Shown here: positions 30,101 through 38,927 of the stretch, piece after piece | How positions within the stretch are numbered: position 1 is the first letter of the stretch | Layout of the letters: each line of letters opens with the position of its first letter | Assembly (NCBI GenBank): GCA_001412365.1 | Contig: LKUE01000391.1 | Coordinates: forward strand, 1-43,445 | Length of the DNA stretch: 43,445 nt | Direction: 5' to 3' | From: Desulfuromonas sp. SDB | Lineage (GTDB): Bacteria > SDB-A | Made by a program: the position numbers and the translations under genes | Notes under the pieces: generated by a model | Seen by the model: the letters and a program-made list of their open reading frames with translations, nothing else | What the model was told of the DNA's origin: nothing | Database searches by the model: none

Positions 30101-32447
30101 TATAGTTGTATTATTTTTGATGCTATGCAGTAAAAACGATCAGTTAGTGGTTTCTGCAGACACCTCTTTCTCATTTGAATTGCAGAGGGGAAGAGGTAAG
30201 TTCAAAATATTTGAGGATCAATGGTCTGATTTGGAATTATCTGTAATTCCTCAAGTTCCTTTTTCTGTATTTGATGAGGATCATAATCTGGTAGCTGCTA
30301 CCGATGACGGTTCAGTGCGTCTGAATACGTTCAGAGATTACTGGTTAACTGTTTCTTTCTCCGGTTTAGACGATTTAAAACTGAGAATTGACTTAAACCG
30401 GACCAATGATTACCGCAGGTTGACTTCAACCCCTGTGCAGGGTGAACTGGGTCCATCTCAACCTGCTGAGGTAATTGAATACGTAATCCCCCAAGATGGA
30501 AGATACCGGTTTGAATTAGATTCCCCTGACCGGGGCGGGGATATAGATTTAAACATCTATGTGGATAACTACAACTTAGCGGGATCAGGTGTTTCCCAAA
30601 CCAATCATGAACAGGTAAGTGTTGATGGGTTTTGTCAGGATACAATCAGAGCACTGATTTTTTTAAATGATCTGCAATCCAGGGTGAGGTGGGAATTAAA
30701 TATTGATCAGAACGATGAATTAACCGGTATATCAATTGGCCAGGCAGATATTTACCTCATGAATTATGAGCAGCCCCGGGATATCTATCTTCTTGATAAC
30801 ACCACATCTTATCCTGTTTTAATATATTTAAATTCTTCAGAGGATGTGGATCTCGATTTAATAGTTGAATATCAAGGGGAGAAATACAGTTCAACCTCCT
30901 ACAGTTCTATGGAGACCGTACTCATTCCCCCCCGGACCAGGGATATTAAAATTGTAGTGGAAGGATATCAACTAAATGAAACTAATCCCCGCTATACTTT
31001 AGAAGCCAGGGAAATTAAAAATTTCTACTCCTTTTCCACCGGTCATATTCAAACTCAGGTAGATCCGGAAAGCAGAGAAATAATTGGAATTGTCAACAGT
31101 TCACCGGGATTTAAGTATTTTGAAGTCAATTCCATTGAGAAACGGGATGTGGATATGATTATATTCAATCACTATGGAGTTTCTGATTTAAGCTTCAGCT
31201 CTCTGAATCCAAGGGAAGTTTCAGTACAGTGGATGGATTATGGAGATACTTTGTTCATATTGCCTATGCTCTACGACAGGTCTTCACCGGTGGACATCAT
31301 ATTCAGGGAAATAGACCCGGATACCCTACCTCGATTGACTGAAAATATGAATTTAGAAGATTTTGTAAGACCTCCTTATCAGGGGGTAAAAGTTTATCTT
31401 TTAGAATTCGAAAACAGGGGAACTGGAGTAATTACAGTGAGGGGAGAAAGTCACCGGGAGAGAGATGTGGATTTAATTGTAGCGGGTAGGGATTTCCACC
31501 GCCGATCGGAGGGGGAAGAAAATCCTACCGACCGGGCTTCAGATGAAACCATCCTGTTTTACGTCCATCCTGAGCAGGACTATCTGGCTGAGGTATACGC
31601 CTATGGACGGGGTGATCGCTGCCGATATCAGATATCCTCCCTGTTGATAGAAGATCAACAACTGCAATATACCTCTCAGCCCTCTATTTGGGCGCTGATT
31701 GTGGGTATTAGCGGATATCCCGGGGAGAGTGCACTGAATAGAGCCAGTCAGGATGCATTGGAGTTTTATCAGACTGTAGTTGAATCTGAAAATGTTGATC
31801 CTTCCCAGGTGGTTTTTCTAGCAGATGAGCAAGCTACCCGGGATAACATTATCGAAAACCTCAACCGTATTTCCACTTTGGCTAAACCGGGAGACCGCAT
31901 TATCTTTTTCTTTAGCGGACATGGCTGTCAGGAAAGATATCAGCAGGGAGAGTTGGAAGAAGATGGATTTGATGAAGGCATTTGCGGATATCCTCAACCG
32001 GGAAATGAAGACATTTTTGACGACGAGTTAAATGACCTGCTTCCGGATAATATTGAAGCCTGGATTTTTCTGGATGCATGTCATTCCGGAGGATTTGTTA
32101 AAGATCTTATGAATAAAAATAACCGGTTGATTATTACCGCCAGTGAGGAAGACCGGGAAGTCGGGGAAAGAGTGCTGACCCCCATATTGATAAGAGCAAT
32201 AAGAGGAAGGGCGGACAGCAACGATGATGGTTACATATCTGCCCGGGAGTTAATGGATTATGTGGGATATCATTGCCTGCATACTTGTCCGGAGTGTCTT
32301 TATGAATTTTCAGGTTCTGCTCCCCGCACTTGTCCTAATTGCGGGACTGAATTAACTGGCAGCAATAGACCGATGAATCCTGAACTGGATACTAATTTAG
32401 ATCCGCACCGGAAATTGTTTCGAATATATTCAGGAGGTAAGAATTGA
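30090..32447 (+). CDS. Secreted caspase-like (peptidase C14/orthocaspase) protein with EF-hand-like loop and C-terminal zinc ribbon
   Basis: N-terminal signal-like segment; caspase domain ALIVGISGYPG, FFFSGHGCQ (His), FLDACHSGG (Cys); DSNDDGYISARE; CPEC..CPNC. Confidence 0.88.
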   Translation: MIINIVVLFLMLCSKNDQLVVSADTSFSFELQRGRGKFKIFEDQWSDLELSVIPQVPFSVFDEDHNLVAATDDGSVRLNTFRDYWLTVSFSGLDDLKLRIDLNRTNDYRRLTSTPVQGELGPSQPAEVIEYVIPQDGRYRFELDSPDRGGDIDLNIYVDNYNLAGSGVSQTNHEQVSVDGFCQDTIRALIFLNDLQSRVRWELNIDQNDELTGISIGQADIYLMNYEQPRDIYLLDNTTSYPVLIYLNSSEDVDLDLIVEYQGEKYSSTSYSSMETVLIPPRTRDIKIVVEGYQLNETNPRYTLEAREIKNFYSFSTGHIQTQVDPESREIIGIVNSSPGFKYFEVNSIEKRDVDMIIFNHYGVSDLSFSSLNPREVSVQWMDYGDTLFILPMLYDRSSPVDIIFREIDPDTLPRLTENMNLEDFVRPPYQGVKVYLLEFENRGTGVITVRGESHRERDVDLIVAGRDFHRRSEGEENPTDRASDETILFYVHPEQDYLAEVYAYGRGDRCRYQISSLLIEDQQLQYTSQPSIWALIVGISGYPGESALNRASQDALEFYQTVVESENVDPSQVVFLADEQATRDNIIENLNRISTLAKPGDRIIFFFSGHGCQERYQQGELEEDGFDEGICGYPQPGNEDIFDDELNDLLPDNIEAWIFLDACHSGGFVKDLMNKNNRLIITASEEDREVGERVLTPILIRAIRGRADSNDDGYISARELMDYVGYHCLHTCPECLYEFSGSAPRTCPNCGTELTGSNRPMNPELDTNLDPHRKLFRIYSGGKN
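32214..32249 (+). other. EF-hand-like calcium-loop coding segment DSNDDGYISARE
   Basis: 12 residues with D1, N3, D5, G6, I8, S9, E12. Confidence 0.7.
32286..32346 (+). other. Zinc-ribbon coding segment CPECLYEFSGSAPRTCPNCG in the caspase ORF
   Basis: Two CPxC knuckles 12 residues apart, between the RELMDYV helix and the C-terminal end. Confidence 0.8.
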
Positions 32448-34234
32448 CAACGGAAGAGTTAAGGCAGGCTTATATTGAATTTTTTAAACTTAACCAGCAT
32501 AAACAAATTAGCGGTTTTTCTTTAATTCCTGAAAATGACCCCACCGTATTGTTTACCACTGCAGGGATGCATCCCCTGGTTCCTTATCTGATGGGAGCTG
32601 AACATCCCTGCGGGAAAAGACTGTGTAATTGGCAGAAATGTGTCCGCACCGGGGATATTGATGAAGTTGGTGATTCCCAGCATTTAACCTTTTTTGAGAT
32701 GTTGGGTAACTGGTCTTTGGGGGATTATTTTAAAGATCAAGCCATTGAGATGAGTTACCAGTTTTTGACTGATTCCTCTTGGCTGGGAATAAATCCTGAT
32801 AAATTATTTATCACTTTGTTCCAAGGAGACCAGGTTGCTCCCCGGGATGAACAATCAGCAGAACTCTGGATTAAACAGGGCATTGAGCAAGGACATATCT
32901 TCTTTTTGGGAAAGAAGGACAACTGGTGGGGCCCGGCAGGAAAAACCGGACCTTGCGGACCGGATACCGAAATGTTTTACGACACCGGATTACCTTTCTG
33001 CAGCGCTAACTGTCAGCCCGGATGTCCCTGCGGCAAGTATGTGGAAATATGGAACGATGTGTTCATGGAATACGATAAGCAATCAAACGGTTCTTATGCA
33101 GAGTTATCCCAGAAGAATGTAGATACGGGGATGGGATTGGAGAGGACTTCCGCCACTCTCAACGGTTATTCATCGGTTTATCAAATTGATAAATTCCAAC
33201 CCATTATTGAGGTTATTGAAAAGCTGTCCAAAAGAAAATTTATGGAAAATAAAGAGGATACGGTTTCGATGAGAGTAATTGCTGATCACATCAGGGCAGC
33301 GGTATTTATTATGGGTGATCCTCTTGGCGTTCCTCCCTCTAATCTGGATCAGGGATACATTGTGAGAAGACTTATCCGCAGGGCGATGAGACATGCTATG
33401 CAGCTGGAGATTAATGATCAGCTGGGAGACAGTTTAACCGACCTAATCATTGAATTAAATCCGGTTTATCCTGAATTAAGTGAACGAAGGAATTTCATTT
33501 TGGAATCATTCAGGGAAGAAGAGCAGAGATTTAAAAAGACCCTTAACCGGGGTTTAACTGAATTAAAAAAAATTCTGCCCCAGGTATTACAATCAAAACA
33601 GAAAGTGATTTCCGGCAGAGTTGCGTTTAAGCTGTACGATACTTACGGATTCCCTCTGGAGATGACTGAAGAACTGGCTAAAGAGCATGGAGTTGAAGTT
33701 GACCAGGAAGGATTTACCCGGGCATTTGAAAAACACCAGGAAAAATCCCGCAGCGGAAGTGAGTTGAGATTTAAAGGGGGACTTGCCGATGCCAGTGAAC
33801 AGACCCGTAAACTTCACACTGCTACTCATTTACTGCACCAGGCATTGAGGATGGTGTTAGGGGAACATGTGCAGCAGAAAGGTTCCAATATCACCCCGGA
33901 AAGGCTGAGATTTGATTTCAGCCATCCTCAGCCCATGACCAAACAGGAAATTGAACAAGTTGAAAAAATTGTGAATGAGGTAATCCAGAAGGATTTGCCT
34001 ATCAGCTGTGATCTGATGACCTTGGATGAAGCGGAGAATAAAGGCGCTATCGCTTTATTTGTGGACAAGTATTCCCAACAGGTAAAAGTATATTCAGTGG
34101 GGGATTTTTCCAAGGAGGTATGCGGAGGTCCCCATGTGGACCGTACCGGTGAATTGGGGAGATTTTCCATAATCAAGGAGCAATCCTCTTCGGCAGGAGT
34201 CCGCAGAATTAAGGCGATTTTATCATCTGAATAA
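32444..34234 (+). CDS. alaS: Alanyl-tRNA synthetase, short form (catalytic and editing regions, no C-Ala/DHHA1 region)
   Basis: FTTAGMHPLVPYLMG, GPCGPDTEMFYD, RRLIRRAMRHA, editing HTATHLLHQALR and CGGPHV; ends at RRIKAILSSE. Confidence 0.85.
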   Translation: MTTEELRQAYIEFFKLNQHKQISGFSLIPENDPTVLFTTAGMHPLVPYLMGAEHPCGKRLCNWQKCVRTGDIDEVGDSQHLTFFEMLGNWSLGDYFKDQAIEMSYQFLTDSSWLGINPDKLFITLFQGDQVAPRDEQSAELWIKQGIEQGHIFFLGKKDNWWGPAGKTGPCGPDTEMFYDTGLPFCSANCQPGCPCGKYVEIWNDVFMEYDKQSNGSYAELSQKNVDTGMGLERTSATLNGYSSVYQIDKFQPIIEVIEKLSKRKFMENKEDTVSMRVIADHIRAAVFIMGDPLGVPPSNLDQGYIVRRLIRRAMRHAMQLEINDQLGDSLTDLIIELNPVYPELSERRNFILESFREEEQRFKKTLNRGLTELKKILPQVLQSKQKVISGRVAFKLYDTYGFPLEMTEELAKEHGVEVDQEGFTRAFEKHQEKSRSGSELRFKGGLADASEQTRKLHTATHLLHQALRMVLGEHVQQKGSNITPERLRFDFSHPQPMTKQEIEQVEKIVNEVIQKDLPISCDLMTLDEAENKGAIALFVDKYSQQVKVYSVGDFSKEVCGGPHVDRTGELGRFSIIKEQSSSAGVRRIKAILSSE

Positions 34235-34270
34235 ATCCATTAAATATTCACGGTTAAAAGATAATAAATG

Positions 34271-34304
34271 ATACCTGGAACTGGTTTTATCCAGTTCCAG
34301 GTAT
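34271..34304. terminator. Strong hairpin between convergent alaS and trpB2, probable bidirectional terminator
   Basis: Perfect 14-bp stem ATACCTGGAACTGG/CCAGTTCCAGGTAT, loop TTTTAT. Confidence 0.8.
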
Positions 34305-34312
34305 ATGATCAG

Positions 34313-35698
34313 TTAGCCCGTATTAATTAAACATTCCGGCTTGGGAAAATTACTCAGAGCTTCCAGCGATTTATTCAGCTTTTCAGGGGAAAGCCGATGA
34401 TCGGTCAGTTTTCCGTTTAAGTAATCCTCATAAGCATTTAAATCCAGCATTCCATGCCCACTCAAATTAAATAAGATTACCCGGGGTTTGCCCAGTTTCT
34501 TGGCTTTCTCCGCTTGTTCAATTACTGCAGCCAGGGCGTGGGAAGTTTCCGGGGCAACCACTATACCCTCAGCGAAGGCAAATTGAACTGCCGCTTGATA
34601 GCATTGAAGCTGGGGAAAAGCCTGGGGAGAAAGCAGACCGGCTTGTACTGCTTGAGAAACCAGGGGAGCCATCCCGTGATATCTTAGCCCCCCTGCATGA
34701 ATGGGAGCAGGGATGAACTGATGACCCAGACTGTGCATGGCTAGCAGGGGAGTCATCCCCGCTGAATCTCCAAAATCATAACAGTAAGGTCCTCTGGTCA
34801 AGGTAGGACAGGAAGTAGGTTCTACCGGAATAATTTCAATCTGCTCTCCGTGAATTTTATCCAGCAGATAAGGAAAACTTAAACCGGCAAAATTACTTCC
34901 TCCTCCCACACAGCCAATTACCGTATCCACTTTAGCTTCACCTAATTTAGCCAGCTGTTTTTTAGCTTCTAAACCGATTACCGATTGATGCATCATCACC
35001 ATGTTTAGTACGCTGCCCAGAGAATATTTGGTTTCGCCGGATTTATCCTCCATTGCCTTTTCCAGAGCCTCACTGATGGCAATGCCCAAACTGCCCGGAC
35101 TTTCCGGATGCTGGTTTCTGATTGTTCTTCCAAATTCGGTGGTATCGCTGGGACTAGCCAGGCAATGGGCTCCCCATATTTTCATCAACGTTTTTCTCAA
35201 AGGTTTTTGATGGTAGCTTATGTTTACCATGTAAACCTGGCATTTCAGCTTGAATTTTGCACAGGCAAACGCCAGAGCGCTTCCCCATTGACCTGCTCCG
35301 GTCTCGGTGGTGAGACATTTTACCTGTTCTTTGTGGTTGTAATATGCCTGAGCTACTGCAGTGTTGGGTTTATGGCTGCCGGGGGGAGATACACTTTCAT
35401 CTTTAAAATATATACGGGCGGGAGTGTCCAGGATTTTCTCCAGATTTACTGCTCTTTTCAGGGGAGTAGGTCTCCACAGGGAGAGTACTTCAAGAATGTC
35501 CTGGGGGATATCAATCCATCTTTTTGTGGAAATTTCTTGTTCAATTAATGATTGAGGAAAAATTAACTGTAAATTTTCCGGGTTCAATGGAATCCCATTA
35601 GCAGTGAGGGGAGGATTTTTAGGTCCGGGTAAATCCGGAGCTATATTCAGCCACTGCCGGGGGATTTCATGGGGGCTAAGACTTATTTCAGTATTCAT
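34313..35698 (-). CDS. trpB: Tryptophan synthase beta chain, TrpB2 type
   Basis: GRPTPL-like WRPTPLKRAVNLEK, SHKPNTA PLP-lysine motif, ETGAGQWGSALAFAC, GCVGGGSNFAG, NLSGHGMLDL; SD CAAGGAG upstream. Confidence 0.93.
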   Translation of the reverse strand: MNTEISLSPHEIPRQWLNIAPDLPGPKNPPLTANGIPLNPENLQLIFPQSLIEQEISTKRWIDIPQDILEVLSLWRPTPLKRAVNLEKILDTPARIYFKDESVSPPGSHKPNTAVAQAYYNHKEQVKCLTTETGAGQWGSALAFACAKFKLKCQVYMVNISYHQKPLRKTLMKIWGAHCLASPSDTTEFGRTIRNQHPESPGSLGIAISEALEKAMEDKSGETKYSLGSVLNMVMMHQSVIGLEAKKQLAKLGEAKVDTVIGCVGGGSNFAGLSFPYLLDKIHGEQIEIIPVEPTSCPTLTRGPYCYDFGDSAGMTPLLAMHSLGHQFIPAPIHAGGLRYHGMAPLVSQAVQAGLLSPQAFPQLQCYQAAVQFAFAEGIVVAPETSHALAAVIEQAEKAKKLGKPRVILFNLSGHGMLDLNAYEDYLNGKLTDHRLSPEKLNKSLEALSNFPKPECLINTG

Positions 35699-35749
35699 AA
35701 ATACTCCTTGTAATTGGTTGAATGGGTATAGAGGAAAAATAAAGGTAAA

Positions 35750-35778
35750 ATAGTATGGGCGGTTAAACCGCCCACCAA
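35750..35778 (-). promoter_or_regulatory. Promoter-like sequence upstream of trpB2 with palindromic spacer
   Basis: Minus strand TTGGTG-17 bp-TACTAT; perfect palindrome GGGCGGTTAAACCGCCC at 35757-35773. Confidence 0.5.
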
Positions 35779-35808
35779 TGAATGCAGGTAATGGTTAGAC
35801 TGTCGGTT

Positions 35809-35825
35809 TTGGCTAGTTTAACCAA
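35809..35825. promoter_or_regulatory. Imperfect palindrome TTGGCTAGTTTAACCAA, candidate TrpR-type operator
   Basis: Arms TTGGCTA/TAACCAA match 6 of 7; contains CTAGTTTAAC, partly resembling the E. coli trp operator core. Confidence 0.35.
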
Positions 35826-35846
35826 TAGATAGTGTTGCCCTGACCC

Positions 35847-35871
35847 CAATTGTTCTAATTTAAAACAATTG
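35847..35871. repeat. Inverted repeat CAATTGTT-N9-AACAATTG
   Basis: Perfect 8-bp arms between trpR-like gene and trpB2. Confidence 0.7.
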
Positions 35872-35913
35872 AAGTTTAGACAGAAGTTTTGGAACAGGCA
35901 GTTACCTATCATC

Positions 35914-36189
35914 TCAGTCGTTCTTATTGTACATGGATAGAAGTTTCTTAATTGCAGAATTATTCTTTTTCAATTCTCTTGATCCACGGGTTATTTTGCA
36001 CAAGCTTATATGCAGCTGCCGGGCAATGGACCTTTGACTGATACCTCGGTCTAGCATTTTAAGCAACTCCCATCTCTTATCCAGTGTGTTTACTTCAGCA
36101 GGAGTGAGGATTTGATGAAAAAAATCTTCAATTAAATCTGGATCATTGATCCTGCTGAGCAAGTTTGATATTTCAGTTAAATTATCCAT
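35914..36189 (-). CDS. TrpR/YerC-family DNA-binding repressor (start moved to ATG at 36189)
   Basis: LTPAEVNTLDKRWELLKMLDRGISQRSIARQLHISLCKITRGSRELKK; the ITRGS..LK helix matches TrpR; the longer ORF start at 36261 overlaps a promoter. Confidence 0.85.
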   Translation of the reverse strand: MDNLTEISNLLSRINDPDLIEDFFHQILTPAEVNTLDKRWELLKMLDRGISQRSIARQLHISLCKITRGSRELKKNNSAIKKLLSMYNKND

Positions 36190-36195
36190 TAAATC

Positions 36196-36215
36196 TGTTT
36201 CTATAGACAGAAACA
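36196..36215 (-). promoter_or_regulatory. Leader hairpin just upstream of trpR-like start
   Basis: TGTTTCT/AGAAACA 7-bp arms, 6-nt loop. Confidence 0.5.
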
Positions 36216-36232
36216 CCTTGTTAAATTTAAAA

Positions 36233-36261
36233 AGATTAGCCTTTTTAAAAGGCAATGTCAA
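36233..36261 (-). promoter_or_regulatory. Sigma-70-like promoter of trpR-like gene with palindromic spacer
   Basis: Minus strand TTGACA-17 bp-TAATCT; spacer holds GCCTTTTAAAAAGGC (36239-36253). Confidence 0.7.
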
Positions 36262-36318
36262 CTTAATAATTTATTGAAGATTCAAAATTAAAAAATATTT
36301 ATATGGGCTAAATGGTTT

Positions 36319-38079
36319 TTAAGCGTCTTCTATGAGATATTGGGAAGTACCGGTAACTCTGAAAACTTCCTTATAGGAAGTTTGTCCCAGCAGCATTTTT
36401 TTCACCGCTACCTCCCGCAGAGAGAGCATCCCTTCTTTACGGGCATTTTGCCTTAAGTTAATACTGTCTGCTCCGGAAACGATCAATTGACGGGTGCGGG
36501 GAGTTATATTCATTGTTTCAAATATTCCGGTCCTCTCTAAAAATCCGGTTTGACGGCAGTGAAGACATCCTTTTCCCGATTTTATTTGGGCTTGGGAAAT
36601 TAAATCTTCGGAGAGGTTGAGTGCTTTAATTACATCCGGTGGTAATTTTGAATCTTGGGTGCAGTGAGTGCAGACTTTTCTCACCAGTCTTTGGGCGATG
36701 ATGCCGATTAAAGTTGAGGCGATCAGATAACGGGGGATTCCCAGATTGGACAAGCGGGTAATCGCGGAAGGAGCGTCAATGGTGTGCAAAGTGGAAAAGA
36801 CCAAATGACCGGTGAGAGCAGCTTGTATGGCGTAATTAGCAGTTTCTTCATCCCTGATCTCTCCCACCATAATAATGTCGGGATCCTGGCGGAGAACATT
36901 TCTTAAAGCATTGGCAAAGCTAACCCCTGACTTCGGATCAACGGTTATTTGATTGAAATCTTCATATACCAATTCTACTGGATCTTCAATGGTGATAATG
37001 TTCACTTCCGGTTTAGTCAGTTCACGGAGAAGGGAGTACAAAGTTGTGGTTTTCCCGCTCCCGGTAGGTCCGGTAATAAGTATAATACCCTCGTTATGTC
37101 CAATAAAATCTTTAACCAGGGCAAGTTCTTTGGCGAAAAACCCTAATTTATTTATTTCCAGCAGAAGAACTTCCGGATCGAAAATCCTCATAACCACTTT
37201 TTCTCCGAATACAGTGGGCATGGTGGAAATCCTCACTTCTAGTTCAATGCTTTTATACTCCCTCTTGATCCTGCCGTCCTGGGGGATTCTTTTTTGAGCG
37301 ATATCCAGACGGGACAGGATTTTTATCCGGGATACTATGGCTGAATGAACCAGAGTGGGCATGACATGAACATCATGCAGAACTCCGTCAATTCTCATTC
37401 TAACCAGGGACAAATTTCGCTTTGGTTCGATATGAATATCCGAAGCCCTTTGTTCAAATGCATATCCAAACAGATTATCTACTGCCTGCACAATGGGCTT
37501 GGTATGGGGGGATAATTCCTGCTCAGCGCGGCTAAGGTATTCCCGGTCGAAAATATTCTTGGATTCCAGGGAACCGGCTCTCAACATGGTTTCAGCAGCT
37601 TTGAGAGAGGTGTGTAATCCAAAAAATCCCTGATTGATAATTTCAATGTCGCTGGGAGTGGCGATGACCGGTTTAACTTTTATCTGCAGCTGATGCTCAA
37701 TTTCTTCCAGTATCTTCAATTTTTCCGGGTTGCACAAAGCTACGGTTATCTGATCGCCCTCTCTGGATAAAGGAACAATGTTATGATGCTTTGAATAATT
37801 GGCAGGAAGGGAGGCAGTAACAATTTCAATGTCCAGGGAAAGGGGATCAATATGGATGAAATTAAATCCCAGTACTTCCGCCATATTCCGGTAAACCTCT
37901 TCTTCGGACAGGGTGTTGGTGGAAATTATAGCTTGAAGCAGAGACTGACTGGACAGTTTTGCGTGACGTTTTACTTTTTCCAGTTTTTCAACTTCCACAA
38001 TATTTTGTTTTAGCAGGTGATCTATGATTTCCTGTTCAATTTCAGCTTGGGTTTTATTAGCAAAATCCAGGTTCATCAT
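36319..38079 (-). CDS. pilB: GspE/PilB-type secretion or pilus assembly ATPase
   Basis: GPTGSGKTTTLYSLLRELTKPEVNIITIEDPVE, ALRNVLRQDPDIIMVGEIRDEETA, HLVFSTLHTIDAPSAITRL, CTHC..CLHC. Confidence 0.93.
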   Translation of the reverse strand: MMNLDFANKTQAEIEQEIIDHLLKQNIVEVEKLEKVKRHAKLSSQSLLQAIISTNTLSEEEVYRNMAEVLGFNFIHIDPLSLDIEIVTASLPANYSKHHNIVPLSREGDQITVALCNPEKLKILEEIEHQLQIKVKPVIATPSDIEIINQGFFGLHTSLKAAETMLRAGSLESKNIFDREYLSRAEQELSPHTKPIVQAVDNLFGYAFEQRASDIHIEPKRNLSLVRMRIDGVLHDVHVMPTLVHSAIVSRIKILSRLDIAQKRIPQDGRIKREYKSIELEVRISTMPTVFGEKVVMRIFDPEVLLLEINKLGFFAKELALVKDFIGHNEGIILITGPTGSGKTTTLYSLLRELTKPEVNIITIEDPVELVYEDFNQITVDPKSGVSFANALRNVLRQDPDIIMVGEIRDEETANYAIQAALTGHLVFSTLHTIDAPSAITRLSNLGIPRYLIASTLIGIIAQRLVRKVCTHCTQDSKLPPDVIKALNLSEDLISQAQIKSGKGCLHCRQTGFLERTGIFETMNITPRTRQLIVSGADSINLRQNARKEGMLSLREVAVKKMLLGQTSYKEVFRVTGTSQYLIEDA

Positions 38080-38927
38080 TTCTGTTCAATTAATTTCCGG
38101 TATTCATCTACAGTGAAATTCTTGATCTTAGTGGATTCGGATTCTCCGGGAAAATTGCCGGATCTGACGTCTTCACTGTACTGACTTATGGATTGGGTGT
38201 AAGTCTGTCCTAAATTAGCGTAAGTTCTGACAAATTTCGGAATTACATCCGGATTGAAATTCATCAGATCGTGGATAACTAAAATCTGTCCATCGCATTT
38301 ATTCCCACTGCCTATTCCGATGGTGGGGATAGTGATTTTTTCAGTAATTAATTCAGCTAATTCCTGAGGGATGAACTCCAGAACAATGGAGAACACTCCC
38401 AACTCTTCCAGGATAAGAGCATCCTGATAAATCTTTTTGGCTTTTTCAACCGTTTTTCCCTGGAGCCGGTAGCCTCCGTATTTTGATATGGATTGAGGAG
38501 TCAGTCCTAAATGCCCCATCACTGCTATCCCGCAATTTAAAATTGATTTAATCTGGGAAGCCACTTCTTGACCACCTTCAACTTTAACTGCATCCACCTC
38601 CCCTTGAGAAACTAACTTCCCCGCATTTTCAACTGCCTGTTCAGTTGAGATCTGATAGGTTAGAAAGGGCATATCTCCCACCACAAATGTCTCCGGGGCA
38701 CCTTTTCTCACTGCCTGGGAATGCTTGATGATATCCTCCAGGGTTACCTGGAGAGTATTATGGCGTCCGTAGCATACCATCCCCATCGAATCACCCACCA
38801 AGATGAAATCAATTCCCGCTTGTTGCTCATAATAAGCAGTAGGAAAATCGTAAGCGGTTAGGGCTACTATTGGTTTTTGATTTTTTTTAGCCTTTTTAAA
38901 GTCTGAAAGTTTAAAATTTCTGTTCAA
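38076..38927 (-). CDS. panB: 3-methyl-2-oxobutanoate hydroxymethyltransferase
   Basis: ALTAYDFPTAYYEQQAGIDFILVGDSMGMVCYG, VKVEGG, AVMGHLGLTPQS, IGIGSGNKCDGQILV. Confidence 0.96.
   Translation of the reverse strand: MNRNFKLSDFKKAKKNQKPIVALTAYDFPTAYYEQQAGIDFILVGDSMGMVCYGRHNTLQVTLEDIIKHSQAVRKGAPETFVVGDMPFLTYQISTEQAVENAGKLVSQGEVDAVKVEGGQEVASQIKSILNCGIAVMGHLGLTPQSISKYGGYRLQGKTVEKAKKIYQDALILEELGVFSIVLEFIPQELAELITEKITIPTIGIGSGNKCDGQILVIHDLMNFNPDVIPKFVRTYANLGQTYTQSISQYSEDVRSGNFPGESESTKIKNFTVDEYRKLIEQK

Noticed and set aside
36190-36261. N-terminal extension of the TrpR-like ORF (MTLPFKKANLFKFNKVFLSIETDL)
   Set aside because: It covers a good TTGACA-17-TAATCT promoter; a start at ATG 36189 is more likely.
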